In this document: positions 1 through 9,144 of the stretch, piece after piece
Layout: each line of letters opens with the position of its first letter
How positions within the stretch are numbered: the stretch's first letter is position 1
NCBI GenBank assembly: GCA_945861965.1
Contig: CAMAWM010000006.1
Span: 16,750 to 80,749 of the forward strand
Source of the DNA: Chitinophaga pinensis
GTDB lineage: Bacteria > Bacteroidota > Bacteroidia > UKL13-3
Length of the DNA: 64,000 nucleotides
Direction of reading: 5' to 3'
Translations under genes and position numbers: made by a program
The notes under the pieces: model-generated
The model's database searches: none
Told to the model about the DNA's origin: nothing
What the model saw: the letters and a program-made list of their open reading frames with translations, nothing else

Positions 1-1761
1 CAATTCAGGATCAAAAATCTGATTTACAATAATTGTTTTTCCGTCTTTCAAATCGCATTGTGCTACCAATCGTGCTTCCTCTTTGTTATCTAAATTTGAA
101 GAAATAGCATCTTTCATTTGATATATCTGATATCCTTGAAATTTATACATTGTTTTAGTTGCACATTTTCCGTTGGCAAAACCTACATAGCTCTCAGTAG
201 TTTTTGTTCCAAGTATTGACAATATCAACTCTTTGTTTAATTCAGTAATTTGCAAAAGCGGAACAGCTGGTCCATCCACCAATTGAAAATTGTTTTTATA
301 TAATTTGTATGCTTTGTCGCTGGCTTGTTTTAATAAATTAAAAGAACCCGTTGCGCCTCCACTGGTTGCTTTTGCCCAAACCACACCAATAGTTACTCGG
401 TTTACAGCACCTGGCAACAAGGTAAACGATCCTGCAGTTTGCAAAAATCTTCTGTCGGCTGGTGTGTTTCCTGCAGTTCTTTCAGTCCATTCTGCTCTGC
501 CCGCTGGATCAGTACTTCCCGGAAACATATAGCTTGCAGTATCTCCACCATCGTGTCCATTTCCACCGTAATCAATTGAAGATCGATCTTTCCATTTTCC
601 ATTCAAATAATACCAGAAATGTTCTGGCTTGCTTGGATTGCCATAAGTAGAAAAGTCGTTGTTGTAATAAACAAATTTTGTTAATCCAATTTCACTTCCA
701 TCAGCTCTGCGAGGCCCTTCAAAAAAATTAATTCCTATACTTGGTGGATTAAGTCCATATCCTAAAATCCCCTCATCGTTGTCATCGCCATTGTAACAAA
801 TTCCCAAATTTCTGGCAACGTCACACTCTACATAATCATCGCTGTAATTTCCTAAATCTGGATCAGCCCATTGACCAAAAATACAGCTATCAATTGATTC
901 GTTGCTTCTGTTAATAATGGTAGTTCGGTAAAAAGTCATGTAGTTTACCTGATCGTTGGTTACATATCCAAATGCTTGCGTATGCAATTCTAAACCGATG
1001 GCAAAACCTTGGGTTTCGCTATGAATATTTCCTTTGTCGTTGTAAAGAATATACAACATCATATCCGGAATATTGTCTGGATTATTTTGGTCAAATGAAG
1101 GATAATCTCCAACAAATGGATCGTAGGTTCCATCGTTGTCAATATCAACAAAAGGCGCTAAATTTTTTGCTTCGCCAGGACCACCGTTTCCGGGCCATTC
1201 GGCAATCACACCAGTTGAGTTTACCCAACCAGCGGTATCGTGTCTGAAATCATCAATTTCCTTGAATGTTATTTTCCAAATTTTATCAAAATCCTTGCAA
1301 CGTTGTGCTGCAATACTTGCCGATCCATCAGTTTGCAATGGTCCAGGAAAGAAATCGTTACCAGATTGACGATAGGTTTGTGCTGCCAAACGAAGATTTC
1401 CTTGGGTTATTCCTCCTATCCACAAAGCACCTGCAAATAAAGAATGTTTTGCAACTTGTCCAGTTGGCACTTTTGGAATTTCATATTTTGCATTGCTCAA
1501 ATTCCACCACATATCGCCTCCATTCAAAATGGTTGTACGAACAGAGTTTACATCCAAATCTACCTGAGCAGATGCAGGCAAACAACCTGATCCCATTTTC
1601 ATCAATCCCTTTTGCGAAGCAGTCGGATATTCTGAAGTTGTCTTTCCTCCGATTGGCGCTTTGCCTGTATTTTCTTTGGCTAATGCAGTTATTGAAATAC
1701 TAAGAAATGCAAGTATTGTTAAAACCTTTGCACTACTAATTTTTAAATTTATTTTGTTCAT
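1..1761 (-). CDS. Secreted surface protein downstream of a TonB receptor (3' end outside window)
   Basis: The frame is open from an ATG at 1761 to the window edge, giving 587 codons without a stop, so the C-terminus is missing. The N-terminus has Lys/Asn followed by a hydrophobic stretch (LTILAFLSISITALA), a clear Sec signal peptide. The mature part is rich in Gly, Asp, Asn and aromatic residues and contains an acidic D-x-D-x-D-G calcium-site-like motif (VDIDNDGTYDP) near residue 210. Such proteins in Bacteroidota usually end in a T9SS sorting tail; that end is not visible here. It starts 25 bp after the stop of the upstream TonB receptor and is probably cotranscribed with it, so it may be a surface partner of that receptor. 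No specific function is recognised. The reading frame is certain; the role is inference. Confidence 0.8.
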   Translation of the reverse strand, partial: MNKINLKISSAKVLTILAFLSISITALAKENTGKAPIGGKTTSEYPTASQKGLMKMGSGCLPASAQVDLDVNSVRTTILNGGDMWWNLSNAKYEIPKVPTGQVAKHSLFAGALWIGGITQGNLRLAAQTYRQSGNDFFPGPLQTDGSASIAAQRCKDFDKIWKITFKEIDDFRHDTAGWVNSTGVIAEWPGNGGPGEAKNLAPFVDIDNDGTYDPFVGDYPSFDQNNPDNIPDMMLYILYNDKGNIHSETQGFAIGLELHTQAFGYVTNDQVNYMTFYRTTIINRSNESIDSCIFGQWADPDLGNYSDDYVECDVARNLGICYNGDDNDEGILGYGLNPPSIGINFFEGPRRADGSEIGLTKFVYYNNDFSTYGNPSKPEHFWYYLNGKWKDRSSIDYGGNGHDGGDTASYMFPGSTDPAGRAEWTERTAGNTPADRRFLQTAGSFTLLPGAVNRVTIGVVWAKATSGGATGSFNLLKQASDKAYKLYKNNFQLVDGPAVPLLQITELNKELILSILGTKTTESYVGFANGKCATKTMYKFQGYQIYQMKDAISSNLDNKEEARLVAQCDLKDGKTIIVNQIFDPEL

Positions 1762-1786
1762 TTTAATTCTCTTTTTTACTGTAAAT

Positions 1787-4700
1787 TTAGAATGATAATT
1801 GAAGACCAAGTCTTGTTAAACGAGGCAATAAAAACCTGTCAGGATTTACCATTCTCGTATTGTACAAGTCAATAAATGATTGCCTGTTGGTAGCAGAGTT
1901 AATAAAATCTTGTGCCGCAGGAGAACTTAGGTATCCATCATCGTAAGCACTTCCTGTAAAACGAAATACCGAAGCAACGTTTGCAACATTAAAAAGATTA
2001 GTAATGGTTACAAATATGCGCAATCTGTATTCTTTGGTATTGTCATTCATCAATTTGCGTTTGAAGGTTATGTTTTTATCTGCAGTAAAATCTAAGTTAA
2101 ACTGAGGAGGTAAATTAGCTCCGTTTGGCGATCCTTTAACTTGAGTTCTAACAACACCTCCACTTTGCACACCATCAGATGTAGCGTTTGTAGTTTGAGT
2201 GTATGGGCGACCAGAGTAAGATGTAAAAATAAAATTGAATCCAGAGTTTTCCAATATTTTTTTCCCGTTTACAACTGGTCCGTTGTATTTTTTATCGTCT
2301 TTGTAATGAAAATCAAAAATTGCTTTGAATGTGTGGCGTGTATCAAAATCAAGTGGAAAAACTGTACGCAAAGTTGACAATCCAGTATTAATCAAAGCTG
2401 AGCTTGTTGTAGCATTCGATCCTGTACCATCTGCAAATTGCAATTGATAATTTGCTTCTAATTCTACATTGCCCAACTCTCTCAATTTGTATTCCAATCC
2501 AATTGATTTTACTGTAGAGAAATCGAGGTTTCCAACTGTTGTATAATCATAAGGCCATGCTTGATTGTATCTGAACAATTGAACTAAGTTTCTGTATTCG
2601 CGATACGAAGCAATAATTCCCAAAGCTGCGTCTTTTGCTACCTGCTGACGGAATCCAATTTCGTAATCTGTTACTTGAGTCATTTTCAAATTTGGGTTTG
2701 CAATTGCTCCTGTAAGTCTGTTTCCTAAATAATAATAATCGTCAATTTGGGCCACATTGGTTCCAGGTCTTTGTGTCAAAATATCATAGGTTCCAAAAAA
2801 CTGTGCTGTAGTTGATATTGGAAATGAAAACCAAATACGAGGCAATAATTTAACATCTGGTTCGTAATCCTCAAATGATTCGCGTGTTGGTGTATTTGGA
2901 CTTTTTGGATCTACTAAAAAAGGAGTATTTCTGCTTGTGTTTGTTGTTGATCTATAAATAGCATCTGGACGATCTAAAGGATTTCCGTCTTTATCAAACC
3001 AAAAGTTGCCATTGCGATATCCTACAATTTTTAATGTATTGCCTGCTTGTTGATCGGGCATTTGGTTAACATACACTTTGTAATCATTGCCAACATTTGT
3101 TGGTATTGCATCGCCCAATCCTTTAAGATTTGACTTGCGCACTTCGCCAACGGTATAAATAGGAACCATTGAATAGGGATCTTTCAAAACGGCTTGATTC
3201 GCATCAAATCTTTCCATACGAACTCCAAGTCTTACAATCAAATCTTTGAATACAAATTTATCTTGCAGCCATGCTGCAAAATATACAGGTTGATATGCTG
3301 GAATAACTCGGTTTTTGAAAAACTGGTTGATACCATTTACGCCCGGATCTGAACTTACAAGATTCCCCAAATGGTCGTAACCAAAGTAAGAAACATACGA
3401 ATTTCCGTTGTTTAACAATTCGTCTGCTGTAAACATATTCAACGAATACGTTCCAGGACCAAATGAGTTAACATCAATAAAACTATTTTCTGTTATTGGA
3501 TTTCCGTTTACATCGGTTGCGTTGCTAGCAATTAATTTTTCTCTTAATCTTTTATCAAAATTTGACTGCTCTGAAAGTTTTACCAAACGCTGATAATTTA
3601 CAGTGTCTTGAAATACTCCATTGGCATCAAATTTCAATATGTATTTTGAACTGTCCATTGAGTTTCCGTTTCCTGGCATTTGGCTATTTGCCAATTGTCT
3701 CATCAAAATCCACAGCGCATCGCTTGACAAACTATATCCTCTTTGAAATCTTTGTTCGTAGGTTAGTCCAAACTGCATATTGTGTTTTGCTTTTGGATTT
3801 CTTTTTGGGGCAAGACTGGCCTCCGTTTGAGCAAACATGATGAAAGTTTCAGACAAAGATTTGCTATAGCCGGCTTGCAAATTTCCAACATTTCCCCACA
3901 TTTGAGAGTAAATGCTGATTTGCGAATTTGGTTCATCGCCATTTGCCAATCCGCCTAAACCTCTAAGTGTTCCAAGACTGTTGATGCTTTTTTCACCAAA
4001 ATAATCTATAATTTGACGAGTATAGTTTCCGCGTATGCGATTTAAAGTTGGCGATTGTTCAAATCTTAAAGCAGTATCGCGATAGCCATTTTGTTTGTAG
4101 TACGTTGTTAGGTAAATATGATTTCCATTGTCTAAAAGAAACGAATCTGGAGCAGCGCCAAATGATTTTCTTACCACTTCATAACTAGGCGCTTTATATG
4201 TTTTATAATTTCCTATGTAGCCATAATTAAATAATTCTCTTTTGTGGTTTGCATCCATTGTTTCAGAAAAATTTCTTTCGTAACTAATGCGAATTGTATA
4301 AAGCGCATCATTAATAATTTTAGGTTTTTCTGCTTCTTCTTTTTTACCACTCTCGTCATCAGATGTATTGCTTTTTTTGAAGAACTGAGTGAATTGCAAA
4401 TAAGTTAATATTCCGTATCCTTCTGACAAACCGTTGTTTTTGTAATTCATCAGCGAGTTGAAAGTATTTCCGTTTCTTCCGGTAGAATACAATGCCTGAT
4501 ACCCAAGTTTGATGTTTATATTTTGAGTAGGTTGGTAATTAAATGTTCCTTGAAGTGTTGCACTGTATCCTTCAACATTCTGACGATACCCAACTTTTTC
4601 TAAATCGTTTTTTGTTAAAAACTCAGCAGCCGGAACCAAAGTTCCATTTGAAACTGCACGCAATGGACGCTCTTCCAACTCAGCTAACTTACTATCTTTT

Positions 4701-5599
4701 ACTTTGTATAAATCTACTGCTGGCAATCGTCCGTCTAAGTTGTATCCAAATCGGATTGAGGTTAAATATCCTAAAACTACGCGTTCTTTATTTCCACGAT
4801 TTTTATCTTTAAACATCAAAGGACCTGTAAATACTCCTTCAAGCTGATTGACATGCGAATTGTCCAAGTATCCAAAAAATGGCGATGCGGTACGAAGTTC
4901 AATTTGTTTTATGCTGAATCGAGTTGGCGATTTGGTAGTTGCGCTAATTGCACCTCCAATAAAATCTCCGTACGATGCTGGTGTTCCGCCTGAAATAACT
5001 TCAATGTTTTCAATTGCATTAGCCGGAAGATTGATTGCGTTTGCCTGAACACGAACTCCATCAATGTAATATGCAGTTCCTTCAGGACGCGCTCCGCGAA
5101 TGTTTGGAGTTCCACCACCTCTGGTTTCTACACCTCTAAAAACACCGGCAATGGTATTTACGTTTGTTGTTGGTTTTTTATTTAATCCGCCAATGTTGTT
5201 TTGTGTTGGGTCGTCCGCATCAATCAAAGATTTTTGAGCTCTAACTTTTATCGGTCCTAAAATTTTCTCGGTCGATTTTTTTATTGCAACGGTTACATTT
5301 TTTATTTTGTCGCCCAAAACTTGAATGTCTTCAAAAGTAGTTTCGGGGTAGCCCGAGTAAATAATTTTTATATCGTAGGTTCCTGCAGCTAATCCTTTTA
5401 ATTCAAAATCGCCTTCATCATCTGACAAAGCAGTTCCTTTTTGAATGCCGTTGAGCGTAGCAATCACTTTTGCGTAGGCAATAGGTTTTTTATTTCCATC
5501 ATCAATAATTTTTCCGGCAATAGATCCAAAACCAGACTGAGCAATGGATGAACTAAAAAAGCCAAGGATGGCTACTACAATCAGACATAACTTTTTCAT
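1787..5599 (-). CDS. TonB-dependent receptor with N-terminal carboxypeptidase-D-like domain
   Basis: This is a 1270-residue outer-membrane protein. Order of parts: a signal peptide ending near SSIAQS (residues 1-21); a CarboxypepD_reg-like beta-sandwich (about 22-110) with the usual GKIIDDGNKKPIAYAKV opening; a plug domain (about 140-235) with TPNIRGARPEGTAYYIDGV and IENIEVISGGTPASYGD; then a long beta-barrel with repeated aromatic strands, ending in LQLSF with the terminal Phe typical of outer-membrane barrels. It lacks the SusD partner that would mark a glycan-uptake pair; the next gene is instead a secreted surface protein. The substrate cannot be read from the sequence. The size is at the upper end for TonB receptors because of long extracellular loops. 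A short acidic/Lys run (SDDESGKKEEAEKPK) lies in one loop. Confidence 0.93.
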   Translation of the reverse strand: MKKLCLIVVAILGFFSSSIAQSGFGSIAGKIIDDGNKKPIAYAKVIATLNGIQKGTALSDDEGDFELKGLAAGTYDIKIIYSGYPETTFEDIQVLGDKIKNVTVAIKKSTEKILGPIKVRAQKSLIDADDPTQNNIGGLNKKPTTNVNTIAGVFRGVETRGGGTPNIRGARPEGTAYYIDGVRVQANAINLPANAIENIEVISGGTPASYGDFIGGAISATTKSPTRFSIKQIELRTASPFFGYLDNSHVNQLEGVFTGPLMFKDKNRGNKERVVLGYLTSIRFGYNLDGRLPAVDLYKVKDSKLAELEERPLRAVSNGTLVPAAEFLTKNDLEKVGYRQNVEGYSATLQGTFNYQPTQNINIKLGYQALYSTGRNGNTFNSLMNYKNNGLSEGYGILTYLQFTQFFKKSNTSDDESGKKEEAEKPKIINDALYTIRISYERNFSETMDANHKRELFNYGYIGNYKTYKAPSYEVVRKSFGAAPDSFLLDNGNHIYLTTYYKQNGYRDTALRFEQSPTLNRIRGNYTRQIIDYFGEKSINSLGTLRGLGGLANGDEPNSQISIYSQMWGNVGNLQAGYSKSLSETFIMFAQTEASLAPKRNPKAKHNMQFGLTYEQRFQRGYSLSSDALWILMRQLANSQMPGNGNSMDSSKYILKFDANGVFQDTVNYQRLVKLSEQSNFDKRLREKLIASNATDVNGNPITENSFIDVNSFGPGTYSLNMFTADELLNNGNSYVSYFGYDHLGNLVSSDPGVNGINQFFKNRVIPAYQPVYFAAWLQDKFVFKDLIVRLGVRMERFDANQAVLKDPYSMVPIYTVGEVRKSNLKGLGDAIPTNVGNDYKVYVNQMPDQQAGNTLKIVGYRNGNFWFDKDGNPLDRPDAIYRSTTNTSRNTPFLVDPKSPNTPTRESFEDYEPDVKLLPRIWFSFPISTTAQFFGTYDILTQRPGTNVAQIDDYYYLGNRLTGAIANPNLKMTQVTDYEIGFRQQVAKDAALGIIASYREYRNLVQLFRYNQAWPYDYTTVGNLDFSTVKSIGLEYKLRELGNVELEANYQLQFADGTGSNATTSSALINTGLSTLRTVFPLDFDTRHTFKAIFDFHYKDDKKYNGPVVNGKKILENSGFNFIFTSYSGRPYTQTTNATSDGVQSGGVVRTQVKGSPNGANLPPQFNLDFTADKNITFKRKLMNDNTKEYRLRIFVTITNLFNVANVASVFRFTGSAYDDGYLSSPAAQDFINSATNRQSFIDLYNTRMVNPDRFLLPRLTRLGLQLSF

Positions 5600-5708
5600 G
5601 TATAACTTTGTTTTATAAATTGAAAATCGTTTAATTTTTTAAAGCCGTAAATTAAAGGTCTTTTGTTTAATAAATCAACTGCCAAATTTTTTGTGCGCAA
5701 TCCTGTGT

Positions 5709-6674
5709 TTATTTGCTTAATTCTAAGTTAGTTATTTTTTCAAGAAGCAGTTCCGATATTTTGCGATAACTTTCAAATGTCCAACCTGCAATATGTGGCG
5801 AAAACACTACCTTTTTGCTGTCAATCAAAAAATCAAAATCCGTTTGTTGCTGCTCATTCAAAGTTGATAATTTTTCGTTTTCGAGCACATCCAATGCTGC
5901 GCCAATAATTTTTCCAGCTTTTATTCCTTCAATCAAAGCGGAAAGTTTCAAAATTTTTCCGCGACACAAATTCAACAAACAAATTTTTTTCGAAAAATTT
6001 TTCAAAAATTTTTCATCAACCATCATCCGAGTTTCGTTTGTAAGTGGGATATGAAAACTAATAATTTCTGCGTTTTCGTATATCTCATTCATGCTTGCTT
6101 CAGTTGCATTTGAGTCGCTATAATTTTGCAAATATTTATCGTAAGCCAACACTTTTACATCAAATCCATTTAACTTTTTGGCCAATGATTTTCCGGTGTT
6201 TCCATATCCAATAATTCCAATTGTTTTTCCGCTTAATTCTGTTCCGCGATTGGCTTCGCGATTCCAAATTTTATTTCTAACTTCCTTATCGGCAATCGCC
6301 AAATTGTTTAACAACATCAACAACATTCCAATGGTGTGTTCGCCCACGGCATCTGCATTTGCTTCGCCTGCATGAATGCAATTAATTTTTCTGGCTGTTG
6401 CAAACTCAAGGTCAATATTGTCCATTCCGCTTCCGGCACGAGCAATAAATTTTAATTTTTTCGCTTCAAGTAATAATTCTTTCGTAAGTAAGATTTTACT
6501 TCTTACTATCAATCCTTCGTAATCAGAAATGCATTTGTAAATTTCTTCTTTTGATAATTGCGGCAAATAATCCACTTCGAAGTTGGCAGAAATTAATCCC
6601 GAAATTAATAAGGATTCAACTTCATCTATTATCAATATTTTTAATGTAGGATTCAACATTACATTGTGCAACAA
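5709..6674 (-). CDS. D-2-hydroxyacid dehydrogenase, phosphoglycerate dehydrogenase-like
   Basis: This is a 321-residue NAD-dependent D-isomer 2-hydroxyacid dehydrogenase. The Rossmann motif G-x-G-x-x-G is at 156-161 (GYGNTG), and the catalytic Arg, Glu and His are at about 238 (NLCRGK), 265 (LENEK) and 294 (SPHIAGW). The family member closest in size is the short SerA type without the C-terminal ACT domain, so 3-phosphoglycerate oxidation in serine synthesis is the most likely reaction; other 2-keto acids cannot be excluded. A second ATG five codons in (MLNPTLK, 6659) is an equally good start. The gene begins 9 bp after the MORN/VWA gene stop and is probably read with it, although no functional link is evident. 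Confidence 0.88.
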   Translation of the reverse strand: MLHNVMLNPTLKILIIDEVESLLISGLISANFEVDYLPQLSKEEIYKCISDYEGLIVRSKILLTKELLLEAKKLKFIARAGSGMDNIDLEFATARKINCIHAGEANADAVGEHTIGMLLMLLNNLAIADKEVRNKIWNREANRGTELSGKTIGIIGYGNTGKSLAKKLNGFDVKVLAYDKYLQNYSDSNATEASMNEIYENAEIISFHIPLTNETRMMVDEKFLKNFSKKICLLNLCRGKILKLSALIEGIKAGKIIGAALDVLENEKLSTLNEQQQTDFDFLIDSKKVVFSPHIAGWTFESYRKISELLLEKITNLELSK

Positions 6675-6683
6675 AACTGAATT

Positions 6684-7832
6684 TTATTTTTTTTCGTACT
6701 CAAATACAAACTTGCCATTTTCAAAAATAAAAACATCCTTGTCTAAATAAAATTCTTGATTATCCTTCAGGTTTTTCATGTTCAAATCATCGTTGGCAGT
6801 ATGAATACTTCCTTTGGTTTTGTACGCAATTTGCAAATACTGATCGTTCACACCTTTTGAAGTTCCGCACAATATTACATGCACCGGTTTTCTAATTCTT
6901 TTTAACAAAGCCATATCGCGAACATCGCTGTCATCGGCAAGCAACACAATGTCGCCATAATTGCGCAAAGTGCCAATTGCTTTTAACACTGCTTCCAAAT
7001 CATTCTCGGGCTCATCGCCACCTTCACCGGCTTTGCGAGTTTCGTCCACATCTTTTCTAAATTTTTTAAAATCTTTGGCTTCGTAAATGTGAATTCCGCC
7101 AGTGCTGCCTACTATTTTTTTATCGTCTGTTAGTTTATCGCCATCGTTGAACAACACATAATATTTTATTTTTTCGTTTTCGTAACTTCGTTTGTACCAA
7201 ACCAACAATTGTCCAATATACGGAAACATACTTCCGGTCATATCCACCACAAGCAATACATTTTTCCATTGGGTATTTCGTCTGAAAACTTTAAAAATAG
7301 TAGAGTCTTTTATTTTGTATTCGCCCGTTATAAATTTATCAAATTTAAGTGTGGTTTCTTTGGTTGGCGATTCATAGGTTACAAATCCTTTTTTATCAAA
7401 ATGCGAAAACGAACCCAGCATTTCACCTTTGCTAAAATTGGCTTCGGTTTGCAAATATCCGTTTTGATCGTAGCAGCGTTCGTAGCCTTGTTTTACTCCT
7501 TCTTTATAAGTCTCTTCGCATTTCGTACTGCAATTCGGAAAAAATGTAACGCTTGGTCCGTCCAACACTCCATTTTTATAATTATTGCTGTATTCAATAC
7601 AATCTTGTTGATCGAAATAACTAATTTCCAATCCTTCTTTTTCGCCATTTTCAAAATACACTTCGTATTTTAAATCGCCATTGATCCAGTAATATCGCCA
7701 AAATCCATTTTTTTTCCCATTGGGCGAAACCACATTAATAGTATCTCCCTCGTGAATTTCAAAATGCTGTGCAATTGAAAAATCAAGCAGTAAAAAATTT
7801 AAAAGAATGGCTATAAAAATTTTGCGAAACAA
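6684..7832 (-). CDS. Secreted MORN-repeat protein with von Willebrand factor A domain
   Basis: A signal peptide (residues 1-21, ending SIAQ) is followed by four or five MORN-like strands (about 35-150; e.g. YKNGVLDG, YKEGVKQGYERCYDQNG, FSKGEMLG) and then a VWA domain (about 185-370). The VWA MIDAS is seen as D197-M-T199-G-S201, a DxTxS variant, and a later Asp sits in the ADDSD stretch. MORN (YwqK-type) repeats and VWA domains both mediate binding, so this is probably an envelope adhesion or scaffold protein; no catalytic motif is seen. The start is TTG (7830-7832) because no ATG lies between the promoter and the signal peptide. A well-formed promoter (7853-7882) lies just upstream. Confidence 0.8.
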   Translation of the reverse strand: MFRKIFIAILLNFLLLDFSIAQHFEIHEGDTINVVSPNGKKNGFWRYYWINGDLKYEVYFENGEKEGLEISYFDQQDCIEYSNNYKNGVLDGPSVTFFPNCSTKCEETYKEGVKQGYERCYDQNGYLQTEANFSKGEMLGSFSHFDKKGFVTYESPTKETTLKFDKFITGEYKIKDSTIFKVFRRNTQWKNVLLVVDMTGSMFPYIGQLLVWYKRSYENEKIKYYVLFNDGDKLTDDKKIVGSTGGIHIYEAKDFKKFRKDVDETRKAGEGGDEPENDLEAVLKAIGTLRNYGDIVLLADDSDVRDMALLKRIRKPVHVILCGTSKGVNDQYLQIAYKTKGSIHTANDDLNMKNLKDNQEFYLDKDVFIFENGKFVFEYEKK

Positions 7833-7852
7833 GATGCGTAATGCTTTTTTGA

Positions 7853-7882
7853 CAAATATACTATTTTAAAAATGTGTTCAAA
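7853..7882 (-). promoter_or_regulatory. Bacteroidota-type promoter for the MORN/VWA gene
   Basis: Read on the minus strand: TTTG (7882-7879), an 18-nt spacer, then TATATTTG (7860-7853). This matches the TTTG / TAnnTTTG consensus of Bacteroidota primary-sigma promoters exactly. The box ends 20 nt before the TTG start. It overlaps the 3' end of the GNAT gene, so the MORN/VWA gene need not depend on read-through. Confidence 0.75.
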
Positions 7883-8390
7883 TTTCAAGTAGCATCAAAT
7901 AATCATCGCAGATGGTTTTTCCGAGTTGAAAACTTCTGGTATCAAAGATTTTAAAATTAAATTGTTTGTAAAAATCAATTGCCTTTTTGTTTTCTTGCCA
8001 CACACCCAAAAAAATAGCATCGTAGTTTTTTTGCTTTGCATATTCAATACAATTTTGCATCAATGCGGCTCCTACTTTTTTTCCTAAAACACTTTTTAAA
8101 ACATAGATTTTTTCAAGTTCAATTACGCGTTTATTTGGAAATTTCTCGAGCAAAACCGTATGCAATAATTTTGTGTATCCAATCACATCGTAGTTTTCAT
8201 CACATGCCAAATGATACTGAATTTCGAGATTGCCGAGGTTTTGTTCAATCTGTTCTTTGTTGTACGCTTTTTTTAAATATGCCTGAATATCTTCCTCGTC
8301 ATGAAATCGAGCAAAGGTGTCGTAAAAAGTTTTTGTGCCAATTTGCGCTAAAATCTCAGCATCGGTTATTTCGGCTTCGTATATTTTCAT
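7878..8390 (-). CDS. GNAT family N-acetyltransferase
   Basis: A complete 170-residue GNAT domain. Motif A, the acetyl-CoA pyrophosphate loop, is seen at about residues 92-115 as ELEKIYVLKSVLGKKVGAAL (R/Q-x-x-G-x-G/A type), and the family's C-terminal strand is present (GVWQENKKAIDFYKQFNFK). Many such proteins acetylate small amines, polyamines or protein N-termini; the substrate cannot be assigned. The start ATG lies 10 nt after a TAGGTTTG box. The stop overlaps the promoter of the next gene. Nothing else links it to its neighbours. Confidence 0.85.
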   Translation of the reverse strand: MKIYEAEITDAEILAQIGTKTFYDTFARFHDEEDIQAYLKKAYNKEQIEQNLGNLEIQYHLACDENYDVIGYTKLLHTVLLEKFPNKRVIELEKIYVLKSVLGKKVGAALMQNCIEYAKQKNYDAIFLGVWQENKKAIDFYKQFNFKIFDTRSFQLGKTICDDYLMLLEI

Positions 8391-8400
8391 TTTAATTCTT

Positions 8401-8408
8401 CAAACCTA
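8401..8408 (-). promoter_or_regulatory. -7 box (TAGGTTTG) for the GNAT gene
   Basis: A perfect TAnnTTTG on the minus strand, 10 nt before the ATG at 8390. The -33 element is weak. If used, the 5' leader would be only a few nucleotides. Confidence 0.5.
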
Positions 8409-8799
8409 TAGTAAATTTAATGCTGTTAAAAATAATATGACACAATATAATTAGGATTACCATTTTTTTGTTATAATCTTTGCTTGATTCTTAATTAACT
8501 CAAATGATTTTAATTGATTATTTACGTTTTCTTACTCTGCATTCATTATTGATGTTAATTATTTATACCTCCCCAGCAAATTCTATAAAGAAAACTGTAA
8601 TTTTTAAAATTCCCTCAAGCCAACCAATTATGAACTGGCTTATAAAGCAGTTTCATTTTGTTAAAATCATTTTACATTATTTCTTTCGAGGTAGTTCCAC
8701 ATACACCTGAATGTTAAAACATCAATAAGTATTTATTTTTATAGGCTTTTAGCGTTGAGCCATAAATCATCGTACTAATTTAATTTAAAAATATTTAAA
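8409..8799. other. 391-bp AT-rich stretch without a convincing gene
   Basis: The only open frame is a 68-codon plus-strand one (8504-8710) with no recognisable domain and a composition like intergenic DNA. A small hairpin (AAGCCA / TGGCTT, 8618-8643 region) is not followed by a T-run. The stretch separates conserved genes from the accessory pair at 8800-10572. Confidence 0.5.
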
Positions 8800-9084
8800 A
8801 TGAAAAACTTAAAGCAAATTTTGCTTGTATCGGTGATGATTATCGTTGCAACAATATTCTTCAATACTAAAGCAAAGGCGTGGCCATTACCACAGCTGTA
8901 TCTAACATTTATTTGGGATACACCTACTTCCGGATGATTATGGTGTAGCGGAGATGGTACGTGTGCCGAAGTAATAGGTAGCACTATTTATTTTGGTGAT
9001 GGTCTTAGTGGCAATTGGCATGGATACCAACCAGTAGAAGAGGGAGAAATAAGCTATTACATTGACGATGTAGTACAGGAATAA
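8800..9084 (+). pseudogene. Small secreted cysteine-containing peptide gene interrupted by an in-frame TGA
   Basis: From ATG 8800 the frame encodes a signal-peptide-like start (MKNLKQILLVSVMIIVA, then FFNTKAKA as a plausible cleavage region), reaches TGA at 8935-8937 (codon 46), and continues in the same frame for 48 more codons to TAA at 9082-9084. The second half looks coding (LWCSGDGTCAEVIGS..., ending IDDVVQE) and has no in-frame ATG of its own. A terminator hairpin follows 14 nt after the TAA, which argues that 9084 is the natural end. The simplest reading is one TGG-to-TGA change turning Trp46 into a stop. A sequencing error or recoding of UGA as selenocysteine are alternatives. The layout (leader, then a short Cys-containing tail) resembles small exported peptides of Bacteroidota such as NVEALA-type peptides, but the NVEALA motif itself is absent. 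Confidence 0.6.
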
Positions 9085-9098
9085 GTTAAGCAATTTAA

Positions 9099-9128
9099 AA
9101 CAGGGTGTGCTTAGTACACCTTGTTTTT
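9099..9128 (+). terminator. Rho-independent terminator between the small peptide gene and the CxxC protein gene
   Basis: A 10-bp stem (9099-9108 with 9116-9125, one G-T pair), a 7-nt loop and a T-run to 9128. It lies 14 nt after the TAA at 9084 and 17 nt before the next ATG, so it ends the small gene's transcript or attenuates read-through into the downstream gene. Confidence 0.75.
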
Positions 9129-9144
9129 ATAATCAAAACTATGA

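Noticed and set aside
290..1703. Several plus-strand open frames across the first 1.7 kb
   Set aside because: They are shadows of the minus-strand secreted-protein gene, which is open to the edge and has a clear signal peptide.
8504..8710. 68-codon plus-strand frame before the cysteine peptide gene
   Set aside because: No recognisable domain or signal, composition like intergenic DNA, and no promoter, leader or neighbour support beyond chance.
8935..8980. Selenocysteine insertion (SECIS) at the TGA of 8935
   Set aside because: No convincing stem with the needed loop is seen directly downstream; kept only as an alternative in the finding.
8800..9084. Idea that UGA is generally read as Trp in this organism
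   Set aside because: TGA ends several intact genes in the window (the 9145-10572 gene, the SprT-like gene, the 41739 lipoprotein and the 47897 glycosyltransferase), so the code is standard.
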